A stretch of DNA of 46,315 nt from Bacteroidales bacterium (GCA_022865305.1 JALHSP010000158.1:1-46315); one strand, 5' to 3'. Counted from the stretch's first letter, positions 35,129 through 44,095 are shown. Program-made: numbers and translations. The notes: generated by a model from the letters alone, not told the origin.

Positions 35129-35893
35129 CTATATTGCTCTGAAAAACTCGTAATTAATGTTTTCCAGTTCTGACATTTTGGGATAAGGATAGAAAACGAT
35201 CTCATCTTTAGCACCAACATAAAATCCTGTTTCAATAGTTCTGTAAAGAAGTTGCCCGGAGAAGATCCGCTGGACAGTTTTCATGTGTTTTTCATATTCA
35301 CCTTTAAGGATTTCAAGACAATCCCTGAGATGTCCGATATTCGGATAAGGCAAATGTTCAGCCGAACCGGAAAGGGGATTTGTTGCCAGTTCACCAAGCT
35401 TCAGCTCAACAAAAAACAGTTTTGGCAGAGTTATTGGTGTTGATCCGTCAGTTAACCTTTTCAGAAATGCTGAAGGAGGAAGGCCGCTGGCAACAAGAGG
35501 ATTTACCGGAGATAATTCCTGATAAAGATGAAGCGCATTTTGTAGTTCTTTACTCTTATCATATGGCGCTCTTTTTAATTCAAGCACCAATCCATGATCG
35601 GTGGTAAGATAGAGGCTTTTCAGTGCTGATACGGGGATCATTTCCAGGGTCCGGTAAACTGACAGATATACAGAACTCTTAGGGCTGCCATCCTCCTTGG
35701 CGACACACCTTTTATTCAGGCTCTCCATATCGATGATGTTCTCTATTTTGGAGAGGTCAACCTCAAAAAAAATCGTCTGGCCTTTATTCCGTTTTTTAGT
35801 GCCTGTTGACAGATACATTCCAAATCCTTCAGGGGGAAGCATTGAAGCAACAAGTGCTTCGGGAGTGCAGGTTAAATAAATGTACTTACTCAT
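35129..35893 (-). CDS. Unrecognised protein with an internal duplication
   Basis: This 254-residue protein has no signal peptide or membrane segment and is not recognised. Two halves resemble each other. Residues 10-50 include TPEALVASMLPPEGFGMYLSTG and IFFEVDLSKI; residues 129-169 include PVNPLVASGLPPSAFLKRLTDG and LFFVELKLGEL. In each half a helix and two strands follow. So the protein seems to have arisen by duplication of an approximately 120-residue unit. Position within the genome gives no clue: hppA on one side, a secreted peptidase on the other, both separately transcribed. A possible -7 box (TAAATTTG, complement of 35939-35946) lies 46 bases upstream. Length and clean codon use suggest a real, expressed gene. 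Confidence 0.7.
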   Translation of the reverse strand: MSKYIYLTCTPEALVASMLPPEGFGMYLSTGTKKRNKGQTIFFEVDLSKIENIIDMESLNKRCVAKEDGSPKSSVYLSVYRTLEMIPVSALKSLYLTTDHGLVLELKRAPYDKSKELQNALHLYQELSPVNPLVASGLPPSAFLKRLTDGSTPITLPKLFFVELKLGELATNPLSGSAEHLPYPNIGHLRDCLEILKGEYEKHMKTVQRIFSGQLLYRTIETGFYVGAKDEIVFYPYPKMSELENINYEFFRAI

Positions 35894-35992
35894 AGGTTTG
35901 TATTTTAAAAAGGTTACTGATCCAGGTCCAATCTACTTCAAATTTAAGCTACTTTTTGCAAGAATGAAAGAAACAGGTCATATCAATTTTCA

Positions 35993-38407
35993 TCAATTTT
36001 TATTCTTCACATACTTATTCATCCAGTTGAGAACTTCCCAGTGCTTATGTAAAACAGACTCACGTGCAGCATATCCATGACTCTCGTTAGGGAGCAATAC
36101 CAGCCTTACTGTAGCTCCATATCCTTTCAGCGCACTGTAGAATCTCTCACTTTGAATCGGGAAGGTACCGCTGTTATTATCAGCCATTCCATGTATAAGC
36201 ATTATAGGATCTTTCACTTTATCTGCATTCATAAAAGGAGACATTCTGTTATAAACATCAGGTGCTTCCCAATAGCTTCTTCTCTCATTCTGGAATCCGA
36301 AAGGAGTAAGGGACCTGTTATACGCACCGCTCTCAGCTATACCAGCGGCGAACAACCTTGTGTGAGCCAGCAGGTTAGCAGTCATAAACGCTCCGTATGA
36401 ATGCCCGCTTACTGCTACTCTTTTAGGGTCAGTAACTCCCATATCAACAGCTTTGTTAATCGCTGCTTCTGCATTTGCAACAAGTTGTTCAACAAATGTA
36501 TCGTTGGGTTCCTTACCATCAACACCTACTATCGGGAATGCTGCATCCATAAGAATTGCATATCCCTGTGTGACATATACCAGGGCAGAGGCAGGGCTTA
36601 CCCTTGTAAAAGTATAAGGAGAACCGCTGACCTGTCCTGCTGCCGAGGGGTCATTGTACTCACGGGGATAAGCCCAGAGAAGAGTTGGCAAAGGAGCATC
36701 CTTTCCCCTGGTATAATCTGCCGGAAGATAAAGAGTAAATGAAAGATCCAGACTGTCATTCCGCTTGTATCTGACAAGTTCCTTATGTATCCCCTCAAGC
36801 TGAGGATATGGATTTTCAAATTTTGTAACCTGTATGAGCTTTCTGTTTTTAAGATTCCTTATAAAATAGTTTGGAACATCAGTAACAGATTGTCTGGAGG
36901 TCAGAACCAGCCCTTTTGAAATATCAAGCCATGAATTAACTGTTTCAAAGTATGGGGCTTCAGAACGCCAAAGCCTGATTGTTTTATTTTCAGCAATGTT
37001 ATATTTATCAATAAATGGTCTGTCTCCTTCAGGTGAAGCACCATTACCATTCAAAAACAGTGATTTACCCTTATCAGCAAATAGCAAAACACTCCTGCCC
37101 CGGGAGTTCGGTTCAGTCATAAACCTGCCCGGATTATTATAACCATCATCCGTATTGTATTCCTGGATCTTCTTTTTTGTGTTCTGCGGATCAACCGGAT
37201 TAAAAGAACTGATTACACGGGTTCTTGTCCTGCTCAGTCCCTCTGTGACCAAAGCAAAATCTCCTTTCCCCCAGGTTATACCGCTGAATCTCAGTTCCGT
37301 TGCGATAAATTGCCCAGGTGACCCTGAAAAAGGAGCCGGAAGAATATATACCTGGTCATGATATTTCATTTCCTTCTTATAATCTCCATCATCAAGGGCC
37401 TCGACCCAGTAAACAGTTGCAGGTTCATCAGAGCGCCAGTTATAAAATCTCGGACCGGGAAGAACCATATCGTAACCCCTTGGTTCATTTTCAATCAGGG
37501 GTTCTTCCAGCAATGTCCTGACAATATTACCCTTGAGATCCCATATCTGAGTTAACGTCGGGAAATTGTAAAACGGGACGATATATGAAAAAGGCCTGCT
37601 TATTGTTGTTACCAGTAAATAATTTCCGTCAGGTGACGGTGAAACATCAGTTATCATTCCTTTTTTACCTATCCTGATACTGTTAATCCCATCCCAGAGC
37701 ATCATCTGAGATTTTGCAAAATATTCGAAAATTGCCTCATCAACAGGATCCTTAAGCAAATCCTGGTATGTGGCTGCCTGTCCCTGTTTTCCAAGATTTT
37801 CCTGGACCACAGGACCTTCCGGCACCAGACTGCGTTCAGGTTTGGTTCCTTTTTCAGGGTCAGTTACACAATATATGAGGCTTTTATTATCTGACAACCA
37901 GCTGATAGAACTGCCAAATACCATATTAATATTGCCCGCTATCTTCCACGCTTTCAGCGAGGTCATATCACATACCCACAGCTCAATCTCAGATTGTTTT
38001 GAATTTATAAATGCAAACTTTTTACCATCGGGTGACCATTCGGGTGAGCCAAGATGCGGATCTACAGGCAAACCAGCTATATCACGTTCATTGGTCCCGT
38101 CTATATTCATTATTTTATAGCCTTTATTGTAAGTCTGCCTGCTGGGGCCGCTGTTTGAAGGATTTATCCTGAGGCCTCCGATTCTCAATTCCTCTGTTGA
38201 AAGTTCACTGATTGTAATAATTGAAGGTCTTTCAACAATCACAATATTTGACTTATCAGGACTTACAGAGACAATCGGAGTCACCGGAGCATCAACGATC
38301 TTTACAATCTCCTGTGGAGGCAACTGGTATTTCAGTGCTTCCTGTGAGTTCGAATCCGGGGAAACAACACAGATTAAAGCTGAAATGAGGAATAATTTCT
38401 GAATCAT
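35993..38407 (-). CDS. Exported S9-family prolyl-oligopeptidase-like peptidase
   Basis: This 804-residue protein has a signal peptide ending near SNSQ (residue 22). An N-terminal beta-propeller (about 40-540) carries WSPDGKKFAFI, SPSPDGNYLLVTT and similar blades. The C-terminal alpha/beta-hydrolase has nucleophile GHSYGAFMT (Ser about 669), Asp in GMADNNSGTFP (about 740) and His in ESHGYA (about 776), so the triad is complete. The overall form, with DPHLGSPEWSPDG and PREYNDP, resembles the S9D group related to plant chloroplast glutamyl endopeptidase. It should degrade peptides in the periplasm. A -7 box (TATCTTTG, complement of 38443-38450) precedes the start, without a recognisable -33. Confidence 0.9.
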   Translation of the reverse strand: MIQKLFLISALICVVSPDSNSQEALKYQLPPQEIVKIVDAPVTPIVSVSPDKSNIVIVERPSIITISELSTEELRIGGLRINPSNSGPSRQTYNKGYKIMNIDGTNERDIAGLPVDPHLGSPEWSPDGKKFAFINSKQSEIELWVCDMTSLKAWKIAGNINMVFGSSISWLSDNKSLIYCVTDPEKGTKPERSLVPEGPVVQENLGKQGQAATYQDLLKDPVDEAIFEYFAKSQMMLWDGINSIRIGKKGMITDVSPSPDGNYLLVTTISRPFSYIVPFYNFPTLTQIWDLKGNIVRTLLEEPLIENEPRGYDMVLPGPRFYNWRSDEPATVYWVEALDDGDYKKEMKYHDQVYILPAPFSGSPGQFIATELRFSGITWGKGDFALVTEGLSRTRTRVISSFNPVDPQNTKKKIQEYNTDDGYNNPGRFMTEPNSRGRSVLLFADKGKSLFLNGNGASPEGDRPFIDKYNIAENKTIRLWRSEAPYFETVNSWLDISKGLVLTSRQSVTDVPNYFIRNLKNRKLIQVTKFENPYPQLEGIHKELVRYKRNDSLDLSFTLYLPADYTRGKDAPLPTLLWAYPREYNDPSAAGQVSGSPYTFTRVSPASALVYVTQGYAILMDAAFPIVGVDGKEPNDTFVEQLVANAEAAINKAVDMGVTDPKRVAVSGHSYGAFMTANLLAHTRLFAAGIAESGAYNRSLTPFGFQNERRSYWEAPDVYNRMSPFMNADKVKDPIMLIHGMADNNSGTFPIQSERFYSALKGYGATVRLVLLPNESHGYAARESVLHKHWEVLNWMNKYVKNKN

Positions 38408-38571
38408 ATCGGTATAGTTATTTAAGGTTGTGATTATCTTCCCAAAGATATTTATTTGAAAATATCCTGATATGTTTACTTATAGTTCTGTTTATAATTT
38501 TTTAAATACCTGTTACATTTATTACATTTACCCGGATTTTAACAACATATACCGGAAATAAACAGGAGCTT

Positions 38572-39807
38572 ATGACCAACTTTTTTGATGATAAAATATC
38601 CGACAGACTGGGTGGCATCAACTTTGGAAAATCAACAGTTATTTACAAATTTGAACTTATCAAAAGGGCAAAGGCAGCCGCAAAAAAAGCGCACCCTGAT
38701 TTAGCCCTGATCGATATGGGTGTCGGAGAGCCTGCCTGGCCTGCAGATAACCTGGTAGTAAAATCTTTATCGGAAGAAGCCGGCAAACCGGAAAACAGAT
38801 GGTATGCTGATAACGGAATTCCCGAATTTCAGGAAGCTGCAGCTCATTATCTTGAAAAGGTTTATGGACTTTCAGGATTAATACCATCGGAACACATAAT
38901 TCACGGTATTGGATCAAAACCGGTACTCGCCATGCTTCCAATCTGTTTTATAAATCCAGGAGATATTTTACTTACTACAGTTCCGGGATACCCTGTAACG
39001 GCAACTTATACAAAATATCTTGGCGGGGAAGTATTCAATTTGCCATTAAAGGAATCAAATTCTTTTTTACCTGACCTGGATTCAGTCCCTCAACATATTC
39101 TGAAAAAAGCGAAACTTCTCTATTTAAATTATCCTAATAATCCTACAGGAGCCGTTGCGGATATTGAATTCTTTAAAAAGGTAGTTGATTTTGCAGGGAA
39201 ACATAATATTGTTGTCATTCATGATGCTGCTTACAGTGCATTGACATATGACGGGTATAAACCACTTAGCTTTCTGTCTGTTGAAGGAGCAATGGATGTT
39301 GGACTTGAGGTTCATTCATTATCAAAAGCTTTTAACATGACAGGCTGGAGAATAGGTTTTGTCTGCGGAAACAGCAAGGCAGTTAAAGCGTATGCAACTG
39401 TTAAAGATAATACTGATTCAGGGCAGTTCAGGGCAATTCAAAAGGCAGGTATTCAGGCATTAAGACATACTGATATTACGGCAAAAACTATCGAAAAATA
39501 CTCAAGAAGGTTCGAACTGCTGGTAGATGCCCTGAACGATATTGGATTTAAAGCTAATAAGCCTAAAGGATCATTTTATTGCTATGTAAAAGCCCCTGGA
39601 GGTACTGAGAGCGGGAAAGTGTTCAATTCTGCATCTGAATTTTCAGAATTTCTCATTAAGGAATCATTGATATCTACTGTTCCATGGGACGATGCCGGGA
39701 AATTTGTCCGTTTCTCAGTTACCTTTGAAGCAGATTCTCTTCAGAAGGAGAAAGAGGTAATAAATGAAATGAAAAAGAGAATGAAGATACTAAAACTGAG
39801 ATTCTGA
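38572..39807 (+). CDS. dapL: LL-diaminopimelate aminotransferase (DapL-type)
   Basis: This 411-residue class-I PLP aminotransferase converts tetrahydrodipicolinate plus glutamate directly to LL-diaminopimelate, for lysine and peptidoglycan synthesis. Visible motifs are LIDMGVGEPAWPAD, YADNGIPEFQEAAAHY, LNYPNNPTGA, HDAAYSALTYDGYKP and the PLP Lys in SLSKAFNMTGWRIGF (about residue 252). IDMGVGEP and the DNGIPEFQ pattern favour DapL over aspartate or alanine aminotransferases, though related enzymes cannot be excluded. It is upstream of, and on the same strand as, the glycosyltransferase and tsaC genes, but a -7 box before the glycosyltransferase suggests separate expression. Confidence 0.85.
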   Translation: MTNFFDDKISDRLGGINFGKSTVIYKFELIKRAKAAAKKAHPDLALIDMGVGEPAWPADNLVVKSLSEEAGKPENRWYADNGIPEFQEAAAHYLEKVYGLSGLIPSEHIIHGIGSKPVLAMLPICFINPGDILLTTVPGYPVTATYTKYLGGEVFNLPLKESNSFLPDLDSVPQHILKKAKLLYLNYPNNPTGAVADIEFFKKVVDFAGKHNIVVIHDAAYSALTYDGYKPLSFLSVEGAMDVGLEVHSLSKAFNMTGWRIGFVCGNSKAVKAYATVKDNTDSGQFRAIQKAGIQALRHTDITAKTIEKYSRRFELLVDALNDIGFKANKPKGSFYCYVKAPGGTESGKVFNSASEFSEFLIKESLISTVPWDDAGKFVRFSVTFEADSLQKEKEVINEMKKRMKILKLRF

Positions 39808-39865
39808 TAAATGTTGCCAGATGTAAATATTTTATATTTGATTGCATAATAGAGGAGCTTCGGAA

Positions 39866-40642
39866 ATGCCAAAAATATCTGTAGTAATCATAACATACAA
39901 TGAAGAGCTGTTTATTGAAAGATGCCTCGCATCATTAGATGGGATTGCAGATGAGATAATAGTAGTTGATTCATTTTCAACCGACTTGACAGAAAAAATC
40001 TGCGATAAATTTAATGTCAGGTTCATAAAGCATGAATTTGCAGGTTATGTGGAACAGAAAAATTTTGCAACATCTTTAGCTGCCTGGCCGTATGTGCTCT
40101 CACTTGATGCTGATGAAGCTCTGAGCGAAGAATTAAAAAAATCAATCCTGAAAATAAAGGATAATTTTGAATATGACGGCTATATTTTCAACCGCCTGAA
40201 TAACTATTGCGGAAAATGGATAAAACATTCAAGATGGTATCCTGACAAGCATCTGAGGCTGTTCGATTCGACAAAAGGAAAATGGATTGGACCAAATCCT
40301 CATGACAGGTTCAGGTTAAATCCGGACAGCAGATCAACCAGACTTAAAGGTGATCTTCTCCACTGGTATTATTCATCATTTGAGGAACATCTGGATAAAG
40401 CGAACCGGTTTTCAACAATAGGTGCCAATGAGTATTTTAAAGCCGGCATGAAGGCGGGTCCGTGTACTGCCACACTTCACATGCTATGGAGCTTCTTCAG
40501 ATCTTACATCCTGAGAGCAGGATTTCTTGACGGTTATCTTGGTTATGTAGGCTGTTCAATATCAGCCTGGTCCAGTTTCCTTAAGTATTCGAAACTCAGA
40601 AAGCTCAATTCGCGGTCAAAAGAATCCGGAAATAATAAATGA
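39866..40642 (+). CDS. Family 2 glycosyltransferase (WaaE/KdtX-like)
   Basis: This 258-residue GT-A enzyme carries ISVVIITYNEELFIERCLASL, IIVVDSFSTD, and SLDADEALSEEL with the metal-binding DAD. The middle segment WYPDKHLRLFD and the acceptor motif PHDRF match the WaaE/KdtX group, which adds glucose or a related sugar to the lipopolysaccharide inner core. The C-terminal hydrophobic stretch (SFFRSYILRAGFLDGYLGY) binds the membrane. The start at 39866 follows GAGGAG. A frame opening at 39842 (TTG) is rejected because a -7 box (TATATTTG, 39833-39840) sits directly upstream and would place transcription start inside it. It overlaps tsaC by four bases. Confidence 0.87.
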   Translation: MPKISVVIITYNEELFIERCLASLDGIADEIIVVDSFSTDLTEKICDKFNVRFIKHEFAGYVEQKNFATSLAAWPYVLSLDADEALSEELKKSILKIKDNFEYDGYIFNRLNNYCGKWIKHSRWYPDKHLRLFDSTKGKWIGPNPHDRFRLNPDSRSTRLKGDLLHWYYSSFEEHLDKANRFSTIGANEYFKAGMKAGPCTATLHMLWSFFRSYILRAGFLDGYLGYVGCSISAWSSFLKYSKLRKLNSRSKESGNNK

Positions 40643-41211
40643 TGATATTCGAGGACGATATTAAAAATTCGTTAAAAATCCTTAAGGATGGAGGAGTAAT
40701 TCTATATCCTACGGATACAGTCTGGGGACTGGGATGCGATGCAACCAATCAGAAAGCAGTTGAAAAAATTTTCAGTATCAAAGCCAGAAGTGAATGTAAA
40801 AGCCTTATAGTTCTTGTAGACAGTGAAACAATGCTCCAACGGTATGTGAGGGAGATTCCGGAGGTTGCTTCAGAAATTAATGAATTATCGGATACCCCTG
40901 TAACTATTGTCTATCCTGAAGCCAGGAATCTGGCATCCGGTATCCCGGGAGAAGATGGGTCAGCTGCTGTAAGGATAACCACCGATGATTTCTGCAGGGT
41001 ATTAATCGGAAGATTCAGGAAACCAATAGTATCAACTTCAGCAAATTTAAGCGGAGAACCTGCTCCTTCACATTTCGGGGAGGTGTCCGGGGTAATAATA
41101 GACTCAGTTGATTATACTGTAATGTACAAAAGAGAAGACCGGCAGAAACACAAAGTATCGCCGGTTATTAAATTTGAAAAAAACGGAGTTTTTAAAATTA
41201 TCCGGAAGTAA
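40639..41211 (+). CDS. tsaC: L-threonylcarbamoyladenylate synthase (TsaC/YrdC)
   Basis: This 190-residue protein makes threonylcarbamoyl-AMP for the t6A37 modification of tRNAs reading ANN codons. It is a YrdC domain with GGVILYPTDTVWGLGCDATN, the substrate loop KARSECKSLIVLV, and later TSANLSGEP. It lacks the C-terminal Sua5 domain, so the short TsaC name is right. Its ATG overlaps the glycosyltransferase stop (ATGA). It is convergent with the GIN-domain gene, with a single base between stops and no room for a terminator. Confidence 0.93.
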   Translation: MMIFEDDIKNSLKILKDGGVILYPTDTVWGLGCDATNQKAVEKIFSIKARSECKSLIVLVDSETMLQRYVREIPEVASEINELSDTPVTIVYPEARNLASGIPGEDGSAAVRITTDDFCRVLIGRFRKPIVSTSANLSGEPAPSHFGEVSGVIIDSVDYTVMYKREDRQKHKVSPVIKFEKNGVFKIIRK

Positions 41212-41212
41212 C

Positions 41213-41914
41213 TTATTTTGCAGCTCTTACATGTCCTGAGCCGGAAACATGTGCATTGATCTTAGGATCACCGATATAGTTAACATTACCGCTTCCTGAG
41301 ATGGCAGCATCAAGAGAATCGCCTGCTTTGCAAAAACAGTTCCCGCTCCCCGACACTTTGACAACCAGGTGGTCAATCTCAAAAGCTTCACCGGAATAAC
41401 TTCCCGATCCGCTGATTGAAATATCTCCAGTATCAGCATTACCCTCTGAACCTATTATTATATTACCTGAACCTGATATACTGCAGTTCAGATTATCCAC
41501 CACCAATCCTGCAGTCAGAAGTTTTCCGCTGCCGCTTACGCTCAAGCTAAGGTTATCTGCATCTTTGACTGCATCCAGTATTTCAGCTCTGCCGGAACCA
41601 GAAACGCTTAATCCTTCAATCTCAGGCATCGTTATGTATACATTAACTTTCTCATTGAAGTTAAATCGCCAGCTTTCCTGTTTAATTAAAAGCCTGTCCT
41701 TTGACACTTCGGTGATGACTTCTCCAAGGTCACTTTTTGTTCCTTCGAGCACCACGCTGAATTCAGGACCAATTTTAATATTCAGATTCCCGGCAATGCC
41801 AAAGTTGACTCTGGAAAATCCTTCTACATTCCTGGTTTCCTTAACCGTTGTCTGACCAGCTGCAATGCCGGCGGCAAGGCTTACGATAATAAAGAAAGCT
41901 GCCAATTTTTTCAT
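41213..41914 (-). CDS. GIN-domain (DUF2807) exported protein
   Basis: This 233-residue protein has a signal peptide cleaved near AAGQ (residue 21) and a long right-handed beta-helix of the DUF2807 type. Repeated SGSG turns occur at roughly 18-20-residue spacing (LSVSGSGRAEI, LSVSGSGKL, SISGSGNI, SISGSGSY, VSGSGNCF, ISGSGNV). The head segment EGFSRVNFGIAGNLNIKIG is diagnostic of this family, formerly named putative auto-transporter adhesin. It probably lies in the periplasm or at the surface; function is unproven. The stop lies one base from that of tsaC. Confidence 0.9.
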   Translation of the reverse strand: MKKLAAFFIIVSLAAGIAAGQTTVKETRNVEGFSRVNFGIAGNLNIKIGPEFSVVLEGTKSDLGEVITEVSKDRLLIKQESWRFNFNEKVNVYITMPEIEGLSVSGSGRAEILDAVKDADNLSLSVSGSGKLLTAGLVVDNLNCSISGSGNIIIGSEGNADTGDISISGSGSYSGEAFEIDHLVVKVSGSGNCFCKAGDSLDAAISGSGNVNYIGDPKINAHVSGSGHVRAAK

Positions 41915-41988
41915 TATAATATGATTTAAAATTTGAAATGATTTTAGACAAAGACGATTGTTTTTGGAAAATGTTGCACCGGGAAAGT

Positions 41989-42056
41989 GACCCCCACCCC
42001 CTTAAGGGGGCTAATTCGGAGTACTTTGTTAGCTTCCCTTCAGGGGGGATGGGGGG
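41989..42056. repeat. GC-rich palindromic element between genes (REP/MITE-like)
   Basis: The left end is GACCCCCACCCCCTTAAGG (41989-42007) and the right end is CTTCAGGGGGGATGGGGGG (42038-42056), near-complementary. A nested arm GGGGGCTAA pairs with TTAGCTTCCC. The element stops exactly at the rimM stop codon (42057-42059). It has the nested-arm build of the element at 32491-32560, though a different core. It may serve as a 3' end structure for rimM. Confidence 0.65.
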
Positions 42057-42575
42057 TTAATTGATTTCAATCAGCCCATCCGGAAGATCCATAGTAATGA
42101 TCTTCTTTTTATTATCCACTTTAACTATGAAATGTTCATGCAGCGGAATTAAAATCTCTTTGCCGGTATCTGTTTTGATATTAAGAAGCCATTGTCCGGG
42201 ATTTTCAATAACCTCAATAATTGTACCGACCAGACTTTTATCGGGTAAATGGACTTTAAATCCGCAGAGGTCCCGGAGATCATCATTAATGATAATTGCC
42301 TCTTCACCTGTGGTTAGATAAATCCTGCTCCCAACAAATTCGCTGGCTTTTTCTATTGATTCGTACCCGTCAAATCTGAGCCTCAATATATCCGCACCCG
42401 GGTATTCCGACATTGATATAAAAAAAGGAACCGGTTTGCCTTCTATTTCCAGGAAAACCGATTCCAACTCCGGTATATTTTCAAAAAAGCTCTTTTCCAG
42501 CTTAATTGTTACAGTACCTTCGAAGCCATGTACTTTAGTAATACGTCCAAGCAATATATAGGCTTTATAAGCCAT
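42057..42575 (-). CDS. rimM: Ribosome maturation factor RimM
   Basis: This 172-residue protein binds S19 in the 30S head and helps 16S rRNA processing. The N-terminal domain has ILLGRITKVHGFEGTVTIK (7-25). The C-terminal PRC-barrel has LCGFKVHLPDKSLVGTIIEVIEN and IPLHEHFIVKVDNKKKII. It follows rpsP by 19 bases, as in the common rpsP-rimM-trmD order. trmD is absent from this window: after rimM comes a palindromic element and an oppositely oriented gene, so trmD has been separated. Confidence 0.95.
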   Translation of the reverse strand: MAYKAYILLGRITKVHGFEGTVTIKLEKSFFENIPELESVFLEIEGKPVPFFISMSEYPGADILRLRFDGYESIEKASEFVGSRIYLTTGEEAIIINDDLRDLCGFKVHLPDKSLVGTIIEVIENPGQWLLNIKTDTGKEILIPLHEHFIVKVDNKKKIITMDLPDGLIEIN

Positions 42576-42594
42576 AGGATCGTTAATCCTTCAC

Positions 42595-43245
42595 CTATTC
42601 CTGGGGTTTTTCTTCTGCTGCAGGTTCAGATGAGCTTTCATCTTTAACTGGAGCATCATTAGTCTCAGCTACAGCTGGAGCATCAGTGGTCTCAGTTATG
42701 ACTGGTGCATTGGCAGTTTCAGCTGCTGGTGCAGTCTCCTCAACCGGAGCTTCAGGCTGGCTTGCTGCCTCAGCTTTAGCAGCCAGGTCGGCTTGCTTTT
42801 TAGCCAGTTTTGCTGCTCTTGCTTCGTTTATTTTCTTTTCGGCTGTCAGCATCTCAACGAGCTTGTCGTCTTTCGATTTCTCAAGACCTGATTTTTTCAC
42901 TTCGATTTTTGCGTCATTCTGTTTCATCCATTCATCAAAACGTCTTGTGGCCTCAACTTCATCAAATGCACCTTTTTTTACACCCTCAAGTAGATGCTTT
43001 TTCAGAAGTACACCTTTATAAGACAGGATAGCCCTGCATGTTTCAGAGGGCAATGCGCCATTTTGCAGCCAACCCAGAGCCTTGTCGAAATCGAGTTCGA
43101 TAGTGGCGGGGTTAGTGAGCGGATTATATTTTCCGATCTTTTCAACATATCTGCCATCCCGTGGCGACCTGCTATCAGCTACCACGATGTGGTAGTAGGC
43201 CAGTTTTTTACGGCCTTTCCTAGCTAATCTGATTTTAACTGCCAT
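42595..43245 (-). CDS. rpsP: 30S ribosomal protein S16 with long acidic tail
   Basis: This 216-residue protein has the usual S16 fold at residues 1-85: [39 protein letters not shown] and [18 protein letters not shown]. It is followed by more than 100 extra residues. These begin with a helical Lys/Ala-rich segment ([21 protein letters not shown]) and end with an acidic Ala/Pro/Thr/Glu stretch in which [13 protein letters not shown] units recur. Bacteroidota S16 proteins often have such tails, but their role is unknown. A very good promoter precedes it. It is first in an operon with rimM. Confidence 0.94.
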   Translation of the reverse strand: MAVKIRLARKGRKKLAYYHIVVADSRSPRDGRYVEKIGKYNPLTNPATIELDFDKALGWLQNGALPSETCRAILSYKGVLLKKHLLEGVKKGAFDEVEATRRFDEWMKQNDAKIEVKKSGLEKSKDDKLVEMLTAEKKINEARAAKLAKKQADLAAKAEAASQPEAPVEETAPAAETANAPVITETTDAPAVAETNDAPVKDESSSEPAAEEKPQE

Positions 43246-43292
43246 TAATTTTTTACGCTTTTTATTTAACCTGCTTTTTTAATTTGTGGGTG

Positions 43293-43324
43293 CAAAGATA
43301 AATGTAATTATTTTATCGGGCAAA
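43293..43324 (-). promoter_or_regulatory. Promoter of rpsP-rimM
   Basis: On the minus strand TTTG (43324-43321), twenty bases, then TATCTTTG (43300-43293): a perfect Bacteroidota primary-sigma promoter. Start would be near 43286, about 40 bases before the rpsP ATG at 43245. Confidence 0.82.
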
Positions 43325-43350
43325 TGAATGATACTAATTTGTATACAATA

Positions 43351-43381
43351 AAAAGAGGCTGACCTTATATGAGCCAGCCTC
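43351..43381 (-). terminator. Rho-independent terminator of the SusD-lipoprotein unit
   Basis: On the minus strand GAGGCTG pairs with CAGCCTC (43381-43375 with 43361-43355) and TTTTTAT follows at once. It lies 20 bases after the stop of the lipoprotein gene and before the rpsP promoter, so it separates the broken locus from the ribosomal operon. Confidence 0.88.
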
Positions 43382-43402
43382 CTGAATGATTAATAACAAG
43401 CT

Positions 43403-44095
43403 CTACTTTCGTGTAAAAGTGAACGCATAATTTCCCCAGCCTCCTTCGTCAACAGTAATAGTAAAAACCATCGTGTATTTACCATCACATGAATTAAAGG
43501 ACCCGGGACTGGCACCAGCGTAAGAGTAATTATGGTAGCTCCCACAAACGGAAGCAAGTGCTGTTTTATCAGCAGGATCAGCCGTTAATGTTACAGGTCC
43601 ATCTGCAGGCCACGTAGCCGAAACTGCACGATATTCCCCAATTGCTAAAGCCGGATCAAATGCACAAACCACCGGAATCGCTAAAGAAGCACTGGAGCGG
43701 GTAATTTTCCCATTTAGAGTAGTCTCAACCTCGACGTAAATAACATCTCCGGTATTAATAGCCGACATCTCAGCTCCGATAGCATCGAGAACCTCACCAA
43801 GGGTAATAGAGACAGTGGCAGGAAATGATGTCAATTCAGCTATTTTCATCCTTTCAAAATTGGTTCCATGAGAAACTACAACTTCTGTTTTTTCTGGTTG
43901 AGTTTCGGACACAATATTAACCACAAATTGGATATATGAATTTTCATCGCCATTAATAAGAAATCCAGGATTAGGTGTGGAAATAGAAGGCACCGATGCA
44001 ATACCTCTCTCACCTGCAAGATCCTTAAGCTCTTCACAGCTTAAACATATCATCATCAGTGTTATGATTAATCCTAACATTTTTATTCTTTTCAT
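43403..44095 (-). CDS. Lipoprotein downstream of SusD
   Basis: This 230-residue lipoprotein has signal ending in CLSC (C20). The mature chain appears to be two beta-sandwich modules. The first (about 30-130) carries FLINGDENSYIQFVVNIVS and VVVSHGTNFERMKI; the second (about 140-230) carries GEYRAVSATWP, SYHNYSYAGASPGSF and a final FTITVDEGGWGNYAFTFTRK. I do not recognise a named family. Its position after SusD fits a surface glycan-binding lipoprotein (SusE/SusF-like role) or a DUF1735-like partner, which is inference from context. It appears intact, though the SusC/SusD genes before it are broken. A terminator follows it. Confidence 0.7.
   Translation of the reverse strand: MKRIKMLGLIITLMMICLSCEELKDLAGERGIASVPSISTPNPGFLINGDENSYIQFVVNIVSETQPEKTEVVVSHGTNFERMKIAELTSFPATVSITLGEVLDAIGAEMSAINTGDVIYVEVETTLNGKITRSSASLAIPVVCAFDPALAIGEYRAVSATWPADGPVTLTADPADKTALASVCGSYHNYSYAGASPGSFNSCDGKYTMVFTITVDEGGWGNYAFTFTRK

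Noticed and set aside
42686-43021. Ser/Ala-rich plus-strand frame opposite rpsP
   Set aside because: It is a shadow of the Ala/Glu/Pro-rich S16 tail; rpsP has the promoter and the family sequence.
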